Positions 1 through 8,228 of a DNA stretch of 64,000 nt are shown here, in pieces; position 1 is the stretch's first letter; every line of letters begins with the position of its first letter. This stretch comes from an uncultured Flavobacterium sp. Its GTDB lineage: Bacteria; Bacteroidota; Bacteroidia; Flavobacteriales; Flavobacteriaceae. The position numbers were made by a program, and so were the translations under genes. The notes beneath the pieces are model-generated. The model saw only the letters and a program-made list of their open reading frames with translations. It searched no databases and was not told the DNA's origin. The stretch lies in the NCBI RefSeq assembly GCF_946478785.1, contig NZ_CAMLDD010000015.1, positions 1 through 64,000 on the forward strand. The letters are read 5' to 3'.

Positions 1-410
1 CAAAAGCTATGTGTCCGGTAGGAAAAGCTTATAAATTAGAAGTTTCACTAGTAGCTACTCTAAATTAAGACTAATTTCGTTTATTCTTAGCTAAAAAGAT
101 TAATATAGCCAAAAGTGACTAATAAAGAGTAGTTTACAAGAACTGAAAGTGCTATCGGTAACGATTTAGTAATGGTGCTTACTACACTAATCTTCATTTG
201 ATTACCTTGTAAATCAATAGAGCAAATTTAAGAAATAATAAGGTGAAGTATACTAATACTTTGCCTTTTTTATGTTATCGCATTTAAAAAAATCCCCCCA
301 CTGTGGTAAGCCTGTGATATTGGTTTCAATAATATTTCCAAATTTTGGGTTATTCAGCAATAGTTGAAACTCCGAAACAAATAGTGATAAATTCTAAAAC
401 AGACTAAACT
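1..410. other. AT-rich stretch without a convincing gene
   Basis: No gene is supported here. One frame beginning at base 3 is open for 21 codons and stops near base 68; it could be the tail of a gene outside the window, but it is too short to assign. The rest is AT-rich and has stops in all frames. The last 100 bases presumably hold the promoter of the rteC-like gene at 411, but I see no confident promoter boxes. No tRNA or att-like repeat was recognised. Confidence 0.5.
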
Positions 411-1256
411 ATGGAAATCGTGTTGAATAAATTATTATCCCAAATTAATCTTCAGGAGGAAAAATTGTCTTCCCGGGGAATGGTGAAAGCTGACGAAGCC
501 TACCAAATGACTTTATTCCTAAATGACATGTTGTTAAGTATAAAAGCAAAGGTGTTAGATGACAGCTTTGAAAATGAACAGCAGGAAATTGACTTCTTCA
601 AAAAAATAAAACCTCAAATATTAGGTAAGCTCATTTTTTACAATAAGATATTCCGGTTTGAAACAGACTGTCCTGTAAGTACTGGAGAAATACATCAAAG
701 CTATTTTGAAAGTCTACTAAAAGGCCTTAAATCAGAATATAAAGAAAGTATCCGACATGAGGATTTTTACCGTTACTACCGTGCAGGAAGAACGGATCGT
801 GACAATATCTACTTTAGGTTGGGACAAATAAATTACCATGACGGTCTGAAAAGCGGAGTATTTGAAATTGATCTAAGTTTTTCAACATACTATGATAATA
901 AAGTTGCTCGAATTGTTGCAAACGAATTACTGTATAGCTACATACTTGCTAAAATCAATCCAGAAACTGACCAGGACATGGCTTCAATAAATGGAGGATT
1001 CAATAAAGAAACTTCTTGGACTAATTCTCAAAATGCACTTATTGAATTAATTTACGCTCTTTACGCTTCAAACTCTATTGCTTATGGAAAAATAGGCATT
1101 AAAAAACTGGCTTTAATTTTTCAAGTATTGTTCCAAATCCCATTGAACGATATTCATCATGCATTCCATAGAATGAAAACAAGAGCAGGTTCCCGAACTG
1201 CATTCTTGGATCAGTTAAAAATATCTTTAGAAGAGTATATGGATAAAAATATTTAG
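411..1256 (+). CDS. rteC: RteC-domain regulatory protein (first copy)
   Basis: This 281-residue protein matches the RteC family of Bacteroidota conjugative transposons. In CTnDOT, RteC is a DNA-binding activator of the excision operon, controlled by the RteA/RteB two-component system. The family pattern is recognisable in the central block with FFKKIKPQILGKLIFYNKI (residues about 62-80), the FYRYYR segment and the C-terminal winged-helix-like part. No rteA or rteB is visible, so its upstream signal is unknown. A second, divergent RteC lies at 16157-16987. The gene ends just before a strong hairpin terminator. The assignment rests on family resemblance; the target promoter is inferred only. 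Confidence 0.85.
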   Translation: MEIVLNKLLSQINLQEEKLSSRGMVKADEAYQMTLFLNDMLLSIKAKVLDDSFENEQQEIDFFKKIKPQILGKLIFYNKIFRFETDCPVSTGEIHQSYFESLLKGLKSEYKESIRHEDFYRYYRAGRTDRDNIYFRLGQINYHDGLKSGVFEIDLSFSTYYDNKVARIVANELLYSYILAKINPETDQDMASINGGFNKETSWTNSQNALIELIYALYASNSIAYGKIGIKKLALIFQVLFQIPLNDIHHAFHRMKTRAGSRTAFLDQLKISLEEYMDKNI

Positions 1257-1276
1257 TGACAGAAAAAAATATTTTT

Positions 1277-1306
1277 AAGCAGTACATACATGGTACTGCT
1301 TTTTTT
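1277..1306 (+). terminator. Rho-independent terminator after rteC
   Basis: A perfect 9-bp stem, AAGCAGTAC at 1277-1285 and its complement at 1293-1301, with a 7-base loop, is followed by a run of T. It lies 20 bases after the rteC stop codon. Confidence 0.85.
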
Positions 1307-1308
1307 AT

Positions 1309-1450
1309 TTGCCAATACCTGCCAATTGGCAAATGATCCAAATCCTTTTCTACAATCCTGCCGTAAAACTTAAAAACACCTGTATATCAACTGATTAATT
1401 AATAGTCTGAAAATTGAAAAAATCGCTATGCCAATTGGCAAGACTTGGCA
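1309..1450. promoter_or_regulatory. Paired palindromic operators TGCCAATTGGCA
   Basis: The 12-bp palindrome TGCCAATTGGCA occurs twice exactly, at 1320-1331 and 1429-1440. Each copy has an extra half site beside it: TTGCCAAT just before the first and CTTGGCA just after the second. The pair precedes the helix-turn-helix gene that starts at 1507. The dyad spacing suits a dimeric repressor or activator, possibly one of the two small helix-turn-helix proteins downstream or RteC. The symmetry is seen directly; the binding protein is a guess. Confidence 0.6.
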
Positions 1451-1506
1451 GAAAACCACTGCTACCTTCAGGATTTTTGCATAGTGAACTTTTTAAATGC
1501 TATGTA

Positions 1507-1860
1507 ATGAAAATAATAACTATTGAGGAGGAAGCATGGATACAGCTAAACAATCGTATTGATGCAATTGCCAGTTATCTGAAAAGATTAGAAGATACCA
1601 GTTATGATGACTTATGGCTTAACAATCACGAGGTATGCCAGTACCTACACATCAGTGAAAAGACTTTGTGGCGTATGCGTACCAAAGGTGAGATTTCATA
1701 CTCAAAAATCTATGGACAATACTTCTACACCATTCGAGCAATAAAAGATATACTTAATGCAAGTGCCATACAGAGTAGTGACGAATATGTTGCGGAGCTT
1801 ATGGCAAAAGGGAAAAGCTATATCGAAAAAGGTAGAAAATTGAAGATAGTTAAAAAATAG
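1507..1860 (+). CDS. Helix-turn-helix (excisionase-like) protein
   Basis: This is a 117-residue DNA-binding protein. The segment around residues 37-75 (NNHEVCQYLHISEKTLWRMR) is a MerR/excisionase-like winged helix-turn-helix of the HTH_17 type, followed by the typical basic wing ending in YFYTIRAIKDIL. Such proteins act as recombination directionality factors or local regulators in Bacteroidota ICEs. The frame is open upstream to 1414, but I chose ATG 1507 because the palindromic operator at 1429-1440 would otherwise lie inside the gene and the family begins near this methionine. It is followed by a related gene 25 bases downstream. Confidence 0.75.
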   Translation: MKIITIEEEAWIQLNNRIDAIASYLKRLEDTSYDDLWLNNHEVCQYLHISEKTLWRMRTKGEISYSKIYGQYFYTIRAIKDILNASAIQSSDEYVAELMAKGKSYIEKGRKLKIVKK

Positions 1861-1885
1861 GTGTAACCCTTTAAAGAATATCCCT

Positions 1886-2167
1886 ATGAACATAGATAGA
1901 ATGGAGTTTCTGGCATGGATGGAACGTATAATGGATAGGTTCGATATGCTTAGCGAACATATTAGTGATCTCCAAAAGCAACGTAATAGTATTGACGGAG
2001 AAGAATTACTCGATAATCAGGATCTAATGCAAATGCTTAAAATAAGTAACCGCTCCCTCCAGCGTTATCGCACAATCGGCAAGTTGCCTTACTACACCAT
2101 TAGTGGTAAACTATATTATAAATTGTCAGACGTACATCAATTCATAAGAGAAAGCTTTACTAAATAA
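1886..2167 (+). CDS. Small helix-turn-helix protein, paralogue of the preceding gene
   Basis: The 93-residue product has an N-terminal helical part and a helix-turn-helix at about residues 41-82 (NQDLMQMLKISNRSLQRYR, then a wing ending LYYKLSDVHQFI). It is clearly related to the product of 1507-1860, which carries the same motif and wing. Pairs of such genes are common beside rteC in these elements and are often annotated as excisionase-family proteins. It probably shares a transcript with the upstream gene. DNA binding is a strong inference; the operator is unknown. Confidence 0.75.
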   Translation: MNIDRMEFLAWMERIMDRFDMLSEHISDLQKQRNSIDGEELLDNQDLMQMLKISNRSLQRYRTIGKLPYYTISGKLYYKLSDVHQFIRESFTK

Positions 2168-2168
2168 A

Positions 2169-2206
2169 AGCCAATGAAAGCCAAATGCTGCCTTTGACGG
2201 CCACTT
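2169..2206 (+). repeat. ICE operon-head repeat, copy b
   Basis: This 38-base element matches 35 of 38 positions of the copy at 55738-55775 in front of the tra operon. It contains the core GCCAAATGCTGCC followed by TTTGACGGCCACTT. It lies 37 bases before the DUF3945 gene. Related copies occur at 10129-10168, 32480-32517, 39283-39321 and, inside traD, 41081-41120. Confidence 0.7.
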
Positions 2207-2242
2207 GATGCAAAGCATTAGATACTTCTTTTACTTTCGGCA

Positions 2243-3748
2243 ATGAACTTCAAAAATATTAAAGATATGAGTGAGCAAAAAATAGAAAAACAGACCACTC
2301 CGGAACAGTTATCGGACATACTACTCGTGTTGGATAAAGAAAAAATGAAAATTCAGGCAGTCAAGAGTATTGATGAAAATGGAAAGATGCAAACCGTTGA
2401 TCCTACCAAGAAAAATGAAAGCCAGTTTATGCGTGTGGATAAGCATGATGATTTCATTTCAAATTTCTTCTCCAACTTTTGGAGACAATTAAAAAATCCT
2501 ACCCAATTCGAATTTTTCAAAGTGCCTGCCGACCAAGCTGTAGAAAAAGCAAAAGAATTTCAGAATCAGGTAGATAAACCAACTCCCGAAGGTGAAAAAC
2601 TGATGAAAGAACACGAGGTGAAAACAGAAAATAAACAGGATAATAAACAAGAAAATCAAAATGATATGGAAACAACACAAACAACTCCGGAAACAAGCGA
2701 ATACCGCTTCAAACCGGAACAGATTGATTGGGAAACCATGAACAATCTGGGATTAGGTAAAGAACGCCTTGAAAAAATGAACCTTTTAGATCCTTTATTA
2801 AAAGGTTATAAGACTAACGAACTCGTACCCGTAAGTGTAAACCTGGATGGGGCTATTGTTCGTACGGATGCACGTCTATCCTTACAAACTAATCAGGAAG
2901 GGAAAGTAGTAGCGGCGGTACACGGTATCCGAAAAGAGCCCAACCTCAACTTTGAATTTTTCGGGCATAAGTTTACTGAAGAGGATAAGAAAAATCTGCT
3001 TGATACTGGAAATATGGGACGTGTGGTTGATCTGAAAAACAACAAAACAGGAGAAATGATGCCCTCTATTATCAGTGTTGACAGACTAACCAACGAATTG
3101 GTTGCCCTTCGTACCGATTTTATAAAAATCCCTGATGAAATAAAAGGAGTAAAATTGGACGATGCCCAGAAGCAGACTTTAACGGAAGGCAAACCACTTG
3201 AATTAGATGGAATGATTTCTAAAAAAGGGACAGAATTTGCCGCTACGGTACAGTTCAATGCAGATAAACGGTATGTTGAATTTATGTTTGACAGAAGCAA
3301 TACCAATCAGGAAGCCCAGGTAAATAAGCAGACACAAGGCAATCAACAAACGCAGGCTAAAGAACAAAATCCAACACAGGAAGCTCCAAAAACGTTCAGA
3401 GGTAAAGAACTGGATAATGAGCAATACAACAAATTTAAAGACGGTCAAACGATCTATGTTAGTGGCTTAGTTGACAAAAAAGGTAAGGAATACAATGGTT
3501 ATATTACTTACAATAAAGAAAGTGGAAAAACAGGCTTTGAATTCCCTAATCAATATAAGGAACGTACACAACCCACCGAGGCCCATAAAACGCAAACGGC
3601 TGTCAACTCGGAAGGTAAAACAAACGAGGCTACAAAGAACATTAAAGAACCGTTACAAAAAGGTCAACAAACGCCGAAGGACAAAAAACAGCAGGAACAG
3701 CAAGAAAAACCTAAAGCTCCTGCAAAATCCAAAGGCAGAAAAATATAA
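2243..3748 (+). CDS. DUF3945 (DUF4099-type) ICE protein
   Basis: The 501-residue hydrophilic protein has a N-terminal part of about 130 residues, a Q/N/T-rich linker, a conserved core at about residues 155-290 (from FKPEQIDWETMNNLGL), and two DUF3945-like repeats at about 295-350 and 385-435, each with an FNADKRYVEF-type or YNKESGKTGFEF-type strand. It ends in a lysine- and glutamine-rich tail. DUF3945 proteins regularly sit next to topB in Bacteroidota conjugative elements, as here, 6 bases before topB. The biochemical role is not known; an accessory role in DNA processing is inferred from context. ATG 2267 (MSEQKIEK) is a possible alternative start. Confidence 0.8.
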   Translation: MNFKNIKDMSEQKIEKQTTPEQLSDILLVLDKEKMKIQAVKSIDENGKMQTVDPTKKNESQFMRVDKHDDFISNFFSNFWRQLKNPTQFEFFKVPADQAVEKAKEFQNQVDKPTPEGEKLMKEHEVKTENKQDNKQENQNDMETTQTTPETSEYRFKPEQIDWETMNNLGLGKERLEKMNLLDPLLKGYKTNELVPVSVNLDGAIVRTDARLSLQTNQEGKVVAAVHGIRKEPNLNFEFFGHKFTEEDKKNLLDTGNMGRVVDLKNNKTGEMMPSIISVDRLTNELVALRTDFIKIPDEIKGVKLDDAQKQTLTEGKPLELDGMISKKGTEFAATVQFNADKRYVEFMFDRSNTNQEAQVNKQTQGNQQTQAKEQNPTQEAPKTFRGKELDNEQYNKFKDGQTIYVSGLVDKKGKEYNGYITYNKESGKTGFEFPNQYKERTQPTEAHKTQTAVNSEGKTNEATKNIKEPLQKGQQTPKDKKQQEQQEKPKAPAKSKGRKI

Positions 3749-3754
3749 CAGGAT

Positions 3755-5839
3755 ATGAAAACAATCATTGCAGAAAAACCAAGCGTAGCAAGAGAAATAG
3801 CCGGCTTATTGGGAGCGTCCGAGAAAAAGGATGGTTACCTGATGGGCAACGGCTATTTTGTTACGTGGGCATTCGGTCATTTAATCGGATTGGGAATGCC
3901 CGAAGATTATGGAGTTTCAGGATTTCAAAAGGAAACTTTACCAATATTGCCTAATCCCTTTCTATTAACAGTCCGCAAAGTTAAAAAAGATAAAGGCTAT
4001 TCGGTAGATGCAGGAGCATTAAAGCAATTGAAAATTATTGAGCAGCTTTTTAATAAGAGCGATAGTATTATCGTTGCTACCGATGCTGGTCGTGAGGGCG
4101 AATTGATATTTCGCTATATCTATGAATACCTCAAATGTAATAAGCCATTTGAACGGCTATGGATAAGTTCACTTACCGAGAAAGCCATCAAACAAGGTTT
4201 TGACAATCTCAAAGATGGAAAAGACTTCGATGGATTGCATCAGGCTGCACAAGGTAGAAGCCGGGCCGATTGGCTTGTGGGCATAAATGCTACACAGGCA
4301 CTCTCCATAGCTGCGGGTAATGGTATCTATTCGCTAGGCAGAGTTCAGACTCCCACATTGGCTTTGATTTGCAAACGCTATCTGGAAAACAAGAACTTCT
4401 CCATAAAGAAATATTGGCAGATACAGCTATTACACCATAAAGAGCTGATAGATTTTAAAAGCCTTTCTCTAACCAAATGGGAAGATCAAGCATTAGCCTA
4501 TGATACACTGAAATCTATTCAACGAAGCAGTTCAGCAACTGTTACTTCGATAGAAACGAAAAGGCTCACTGAACAACCGCCACTGCTGTTTGATCTTACC
4601 GGATTACAAAAAGAAGCCAATAAGAAACTGAGCCTACCTGCCGAAGAAACGCTTAATATTGCCCAAAGCCTGTACGAAAAGAAGTTTATCACCTATCCAC
4701 GAACCGGAAGCAAATATATTCCTGAAGACATGTGGGCAGAAATTCCCAATCTGGTAAGATCCTTGCAAGACAGGGAAAATTGCAAACAATCTGTAACTAA
4801 AATGAAATGGGGGCGTTTCAATAAACGTATTGTAAACGATTTGCGTGTTACTGATCACCACGGGTTATTAATTACTGATAAAACACCATCCGCATTAAAT
4901 GTAAAGGAAAATGCGATTTACGATATGATTGCCTTTCGTTTGCTTGAAGCTCTTTCACAGGCCTGCATCAAAGAGATCACCGATGTTACTCTACAGGTAG
5001 TCCATTATGATTTCACATCGAAAGGCTGTAAGATTATCGAGGCTGGCTGGCGTGCCATTAAAGGAAGTTTTTCTGATGAAGATACCGAACCAATTCAGGA
5101 TTTGCCAGAATTGAGTAAAGGCGATGAGCTTAAAATAAATGAAGCTACAGTTCTTGAAAAGAAAACTAAACCGCCAGGACTTTATACCGAAGCAGGGCTT
5201 TTGTCCGCTATGGAAAGTGCCGGTAAGGAAATCGAAAATGAGGAAGAACAGAAAGCCCTGCAAAACATCGGTATAGGTACTCCGGCTACAAGAGCATCAA
5301 TAATTGAAACCCTGTTTACCCGCAATTATATCAAAAGGGAAAAGAAATCCTTAATCCCGACCGAAAAAGGATTGCAGGTGTATGAATTGGTAAAAGACCG
5401 AAAAATTGCAGATGTGGCAATGACCGCCGAATGGGAACTGGCTTTACAGAAAATCGAGAATAACGAAGCTGATGTGGGAGCGTTTCAAAAAGAAATGGAA
5501 ATCTACGCTTCAACAATCACAAACGAACTGTTGCAAACCTCCATTGCCCAAAACAATCTGCCGAAACTTACCTGCCCGAAGTGTAAAAACCAGCAACTCA
5601 TTATCCGTGACAAACTTGCCAAATGCCCCGATGGAGTTTGTAATTGGGTGCAGTTCCGCAATGTGTGTGGCGTTCAAATCGGCATTGCTGATATTGAAAA
5701 CCTTGTCAATAAGGGTAAAACTTCACTTATCAAAGGAATGAAAAGCAAAGCAGGTAAGAAATTCGATGCGTATATCGTATTGGATGCCGATTGCAAGGCT
5801 TCCTTTGAGTTTGATAATAAAAAAGCTAAAAGAAAATGA
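3755..5839 (+). CDS. topB: DNA topoisomerase III (type IA), ICE-encoded
   Basis: This 694-residue type IA topoisomerase passes single strands through a transient 5'-phosphotyrosine break. The TOPRIM domain starts at the N terminus (IIAEKPSVAREIA), with the acidic ATDAGREGEL motif around residues 108-117. The YSLGRVQTPT motif follows, and the active tyrosine is Tyr314 in ITYPRTGS. The C terminus holds a CPKC...C...C cysteine cluster (around residues 608-630), probably a zinc ribbon, as in TopB-like proteins of mobile elements. It is probably co-transcribed with the DUF3945 gene, and its stop overlaps the start of the ORF6N gene by 4 bases. A role in ICE replication or transfer is inferred. Confidence 0.95.
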   Translation: MKTIIAEKPSVAREIAGLLGASEKKDGYLMGNGYFVTWAFGHLIGLGMPEDYGVSGFQKETLPILPNPFLLTVRKVKKDKGYSVDAGALKQLKIIEQLFNKSDSIIVATDAGREGELIFRYIYEYLKCNKPFERLWISSLTEKAIKQGFDNLKDGKDFDGLHQAAQGRSRADWLVGINATQALSIAAGNGIYSLGRVQTPTLALICKRYLENKNFSIKKYWQIQLLHHKELIDFKSLSLTKWEDQALAYDTLKSIQRSSSATVTSIETKRLTEQPPLLFDLTGLQKEANKKLSLPAEETLNIAQSLYEKKFITYPRTGSKYIPEDMWAEIPNLVRSLQDRENCKQSVTKMKWGRFNKRIVNDLRVTDHHGLLITDKTPSALNVKENAIYDMIAFRLLEALSQACIKEITDVTLQVVHYDFTSKGCKIIEAGWRAIKGSFSDEDTEPIQDLPELSKGDELKINEATVLEKKTKPPGLYTEAGLLSAMESAGKEIENEEEQKALQNIGIGTPATRASIIETLFTRNYIKREKKSLIPTEKGLQVYELVKDRKIADVAMTAEWELALQKIENNEADVGAFQKEMEIYASTITNELLQTSIAQNNLPKLTCPKCKNQQLIIRDKLAKCPDGVCNWVQFRNVCGVQIGIADIENLVNKGKTSLIKGMKSKAGKKFDAYIVLDADCKASFEFDNKKAKRK

Positions 5840-6714
5840 CCGATATTATCATATCCCAAAAAGAAATTGCTCCTCTTATCCACACCATCAGGGATAAGCA
5901 GGTCATTCTCGACAATGATTTAGCAATGCTCTATCGGGTAGAAACAAAAGGGTTAAACAGAGTTGTAAAGAGAAACAAGAACCGCTTTCCCGAAAATTTT
6001 TGCTTTCAACTTACCGAACAGGAAGTAAAATCTTTGAAGTACCAATTTGGTACTTCAAACGTTGGACGGGGCGGGCGGCGTACTCTACCCTTTGCATTTT
6101 GTGAGCAAGGAGTGGCTATGATGTCCGCATTGTTGCGGAGTGAAGTAGCGGTACAGGTCAGCATTGAGATTATGAATGCCTTTGTAGAAATGCGGCGTAT
6201 GCTTATCAGCAATGCTTCTTTGTTCCATCGTTTGGATAATATCGAGTTAAAGCAACTGGAAGCTGACCAAAAATTTGAAGAGATTTTTAAGGCTTTAGAA
6301 AGCGACAAGCTACACAGCGAAAAAGGCATTTTCTACAACGGGCAGGTATTTGATGCCTACGCCTTTGTTTCCGATATTATCCGAAGTGCCAAAAGCTCTA
6401 TTATCCTGCTTGATAATTATGTGGATGATACTGTGCTTACTTTGTTAGGTAAGCGTAAAAACAATGTAGCTGCTACAATCCTTACCAAAAGCATCAGCAA
6501 TCAACTACGGTTAGATTTACAACGCTACAATAGCCAATATCCTCCGGTAACTATTGAGGTTTTCTCCGATACCCACGACCGTTTTTTGATTATTGATAAT
6601 ACAGAACTCTACCATATAGGAGCATCACTCAAAGACCTGGGCAAAAAATGGTTTGCCTTTTCGAGAATGGATATTGAAGTCGGCAGGATGCTTCAAATCT
6701 TGAACAAACCATAA
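5836..6714 (+). CDS. ORF6N-domain protein with a PLD-like C-terminal half
   Basis: The 292-residue protein has a phage-type ORF6N (KilA-N-related) DNA-binding domain at about residues 8-110, with the signature RDKQVILDNDLAMLYRVETK and RFPENFCFQLT. The second half, from about residue 165, resembles a single phospholipase-D-like unit: SSIILLDNYVDD, then HDRFLIID (an H-x-R-x4-D variant of the HKD motif), then HIGASLKDLG. It overlaps topB by 4 bases (ATGA), so it is translationally coupled. ORF6N proteins are frequent in phages and ICEs, with poorly defined roles. The PLD-like half may bind or cut DNA or may have lost activity; this is inference. Confidence 0.8.
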   Translation: MTDIIISQKEIAPLIHTIRDKQVILDNDLAMLYRVETKGLNRVVKRNKNRFPENFCFQLTEQEVKSLKYQFGTSNVGRGGRRTLPFAFCEQGVAMMSALLRSEVAVQVSIEIMNAFVEMRRMLISNASLFHRLDNIELKQLEADQKFEEIFKALESDKLHSEKGIFYNGQVFDAYAFVSDIIRSAKSSIILLDNYVDDTVLTLLGKRKNNVAATILTKSISNQLRLDLQRYNSQYPPVTIEVFSDTHDRFLIIDNTELYHIGASLKDLGKKWFAFSRMDIEVGRMLQILNKP

Positions 6715-6720
6715 AAAATG

Positions 6721-6746
6721 AACTTCCGAAAAAGCGGAGGTTTTTT
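6721..6746 (+). terminator. Terminator after the ORF6N gene
   Basis: An 8-bp stem with one G-U pair (AACTTCCG at 6721-6728 against CGGAGGTT at 6735-6742) is followed by six T. It closes the plus-strand unit running from the DUF3945 gene. Confidence 0.75.
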
Positions 6747-6809
6747 GTTACACAAATACGCCAAATTCTGTCTTGCAAAGCGAAACTCATATTAGCGGTT
6801 TGCTGTTTA

Positions 6810-7340
6810 TTATTTCCGTTTGTAATTTAGTTGAATTAAGCCTGTATCAAACGTCTTTGCTTTCACAAATTCAAGCAGTTGTTCTGGTCTTCCGTCTTTA
6901 AAAAGCCTTGTTCCGTCACCTAATAAAACAGGTATAACCGAAATTATAAGCTCATCTATTAAATCGTGCTTCAATAGTTCATTTATTACTTCTGCACCAC
7001 CATCACAATAAATATTTTTACCGTTTTCTGATTTCAATTGCTGCACAAATTCGGTTAAGTTTCCTGTGTAGAATGTTATTTTGCCAAGATTTGGTCTTTC
7101 GGTTCTCGTAATAACATACACATTCCTTTCTCCATTATCGTAGTGGGAAGCACCAATTTCTTTAATTACATAATCGTAGGTTCTTCTGCCAATAATTATG
7201 GTATCAATAGTTTCGGTAAAGTCTTTATAGCCGTAATCCTCGCCCTCTTTTTCTACCAATTTGAGAAAACTAAGGTCGTCATTGGGTTTTGCAATGTAGC
7301 CGTCTAAACTTGTCGCTATGAATAGTGATAATTTTCGCAT
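6810..7340 (-). CDS. Dihydrofolate reductase family (RibD C-terminal-like) protein
   Basis: The 176-residue protein belongs to the RibD_C/DHFR-like fold family. The N terminus MRKLSLFIATSLDGYIA is the family signature, followed by IIIGRRTYDYV (nucleotide-binding loop), YCDGGAEVINELL and DELIISVIPVLLGDGTRLF. Members are NADPH-dependent reductases; most mobile-element copies have no proven substrate, although some chromosomal relatives act on pteridines or pyrimidines. I took the start at 7340 because upstream codons in the same frame do not fit the family. It lies in a minus-strand cargo group with an AraC regulator and Lgt. Trimethoprim resistance cannot be claimed from sequence. Confidence 0.85.
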   Translation of the reverse strand: MRKLSLFIATSLDGYIAKPNDDLSFLKLVEKEGEDYGYKDFTETIDTIIIGRRTYDYVIKEIGASHYDNGERNVYVITRTERPNLGKITFYTGNLTEFVQQLKSENGKNIYCDGGAEVINELLKHDLIDELIISVIPVLLGDGTRLFKDGRPEQLLEFVKAKTFDTGLIQLNYKRK

Positions 7341-7415
7341 TTGTCTTAAATTTTTAATGTTCCCTGCAAAAGTAACTACAGACAACAATCGGCACTTTGG
7401 AAAAATGCGACAAAA

Positions 7416-8150
7416 TTAAAGTTGCGATGGCAAAAGCCCGGTATTGCGTTTGATTTCATTGGTAAGGTGCGAATGGTCATAATAGCCACAGTCAAAAGCA
7501 ATCTGTAACAAACTCTTATTTTTATCAGATTGTTTGATTAAACCCAAAGCATATTGAAAGCGAATAATATTTGAGTATTCTTTCGGGGTTATTCCAATGA
7601 GCTTTTTAAAACTTCTCTCTAATTGTCGTACAGTCGTGAAATTTCGTTTTGATAGTTCGTAAACGCTGATTTGCCCGTTTGTGGAATGTATATCATTGAT
7701 TACTGATTGCAATTGGTTGTTCTTGCTTGTTATTCTATCGTAAAAAAAAATGTCAAGATAATTGAAAGGGTTGTCAAGTATTTTATCAACATTGAATGAT
7801 TTGGATTTTTCAAATTCAACAGTATCGTTAGCCAATTCATTTTGCGAGGCATAATTATAAAAATTACTAAAAGTTGCAGGCTTTAGGCACACGCCTAATA
7901 AATGTGTATCGCTGTCAATTAAGCTGTCTTTGAATGAAGTCATTGCGCCTACTACATAAGTTTTCCCAAACTCCATTGAAAGAGAGCCGTTATCCGTCAA
8001 ACAAGTATTTCCTATATTTATCACTACACCCGCACAGCCATCAGGAAAAACCCGTTCCCACTGACTTTCAAGTTCGTTTCCTTTCAATTCCCAATAAAAG
8101 TGAATAAAGGGTTCTAATTCTTTGTAGGGTTTTATTTTTTTATATTCCAT
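7416..8150 (-). CDS. AraC-family transcriptional regulator
   Basis: The 244-residue product ends in an AraC-type double helix-turn-helix (about residues 150-244), with SVYELSKRNFTTVRQLERSFKK, GITPKEYSNIIRF and the second helix-turn-helix SLLQIAFDCGYYDHSHLTNE. The N-terminal part looks like the DUF6597 ligand-binding domain seen in many Bacteroidota AraC proteins (KPYKELEPFIHFYWEL). ATG 8150 fits this domain; the open frame upstream to 8198 is unlikely to be used. It lies just upstream of the DHFR-like gene on the same strand and probably controls that gene or itself; the inducer is unknown. Confidence 0.85.
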   Translation of the reverse strand: MEYKKIKPYKELEPFIHFYWELKGNELESQWERVFPDGCAGVVINIGNTCLTDNGSLSMEFGKTYVVGAMTSFKDSLIDSDTHLLGVCLKPATFSNFYNYASQNELANDTVEFEKSKSFNVDKILDNPFNYLDIFFYDRITSKNNQLQSVINDIHSTNGQISVYELSKRNFTTVRQLERSFKKLIGITPKEYSNIIRFQYALGLIKQSDKNKSLLQIAFDCGYYDHSHLTNEIKRNTGLLPSQL

Positions 8151-8228
8151 CGCTTTCTCTGATGTGGGACAATGACCACCAATTTGTATTATACACAATC
8201 CATATCTTGTATTACTTCTAAATCCAAT

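Noticed and set aside
2..68. Possible C-terminal end of a gene running in from the left
   Set aside because: Only 21 codons, no recognisable motif; left as undetermined.
3471..3758. Lysine/arginine-rich frame at the end of the DUF3945 gene
   Set aside because: It is a shifted reading of the low-complexity tail of the real gene.
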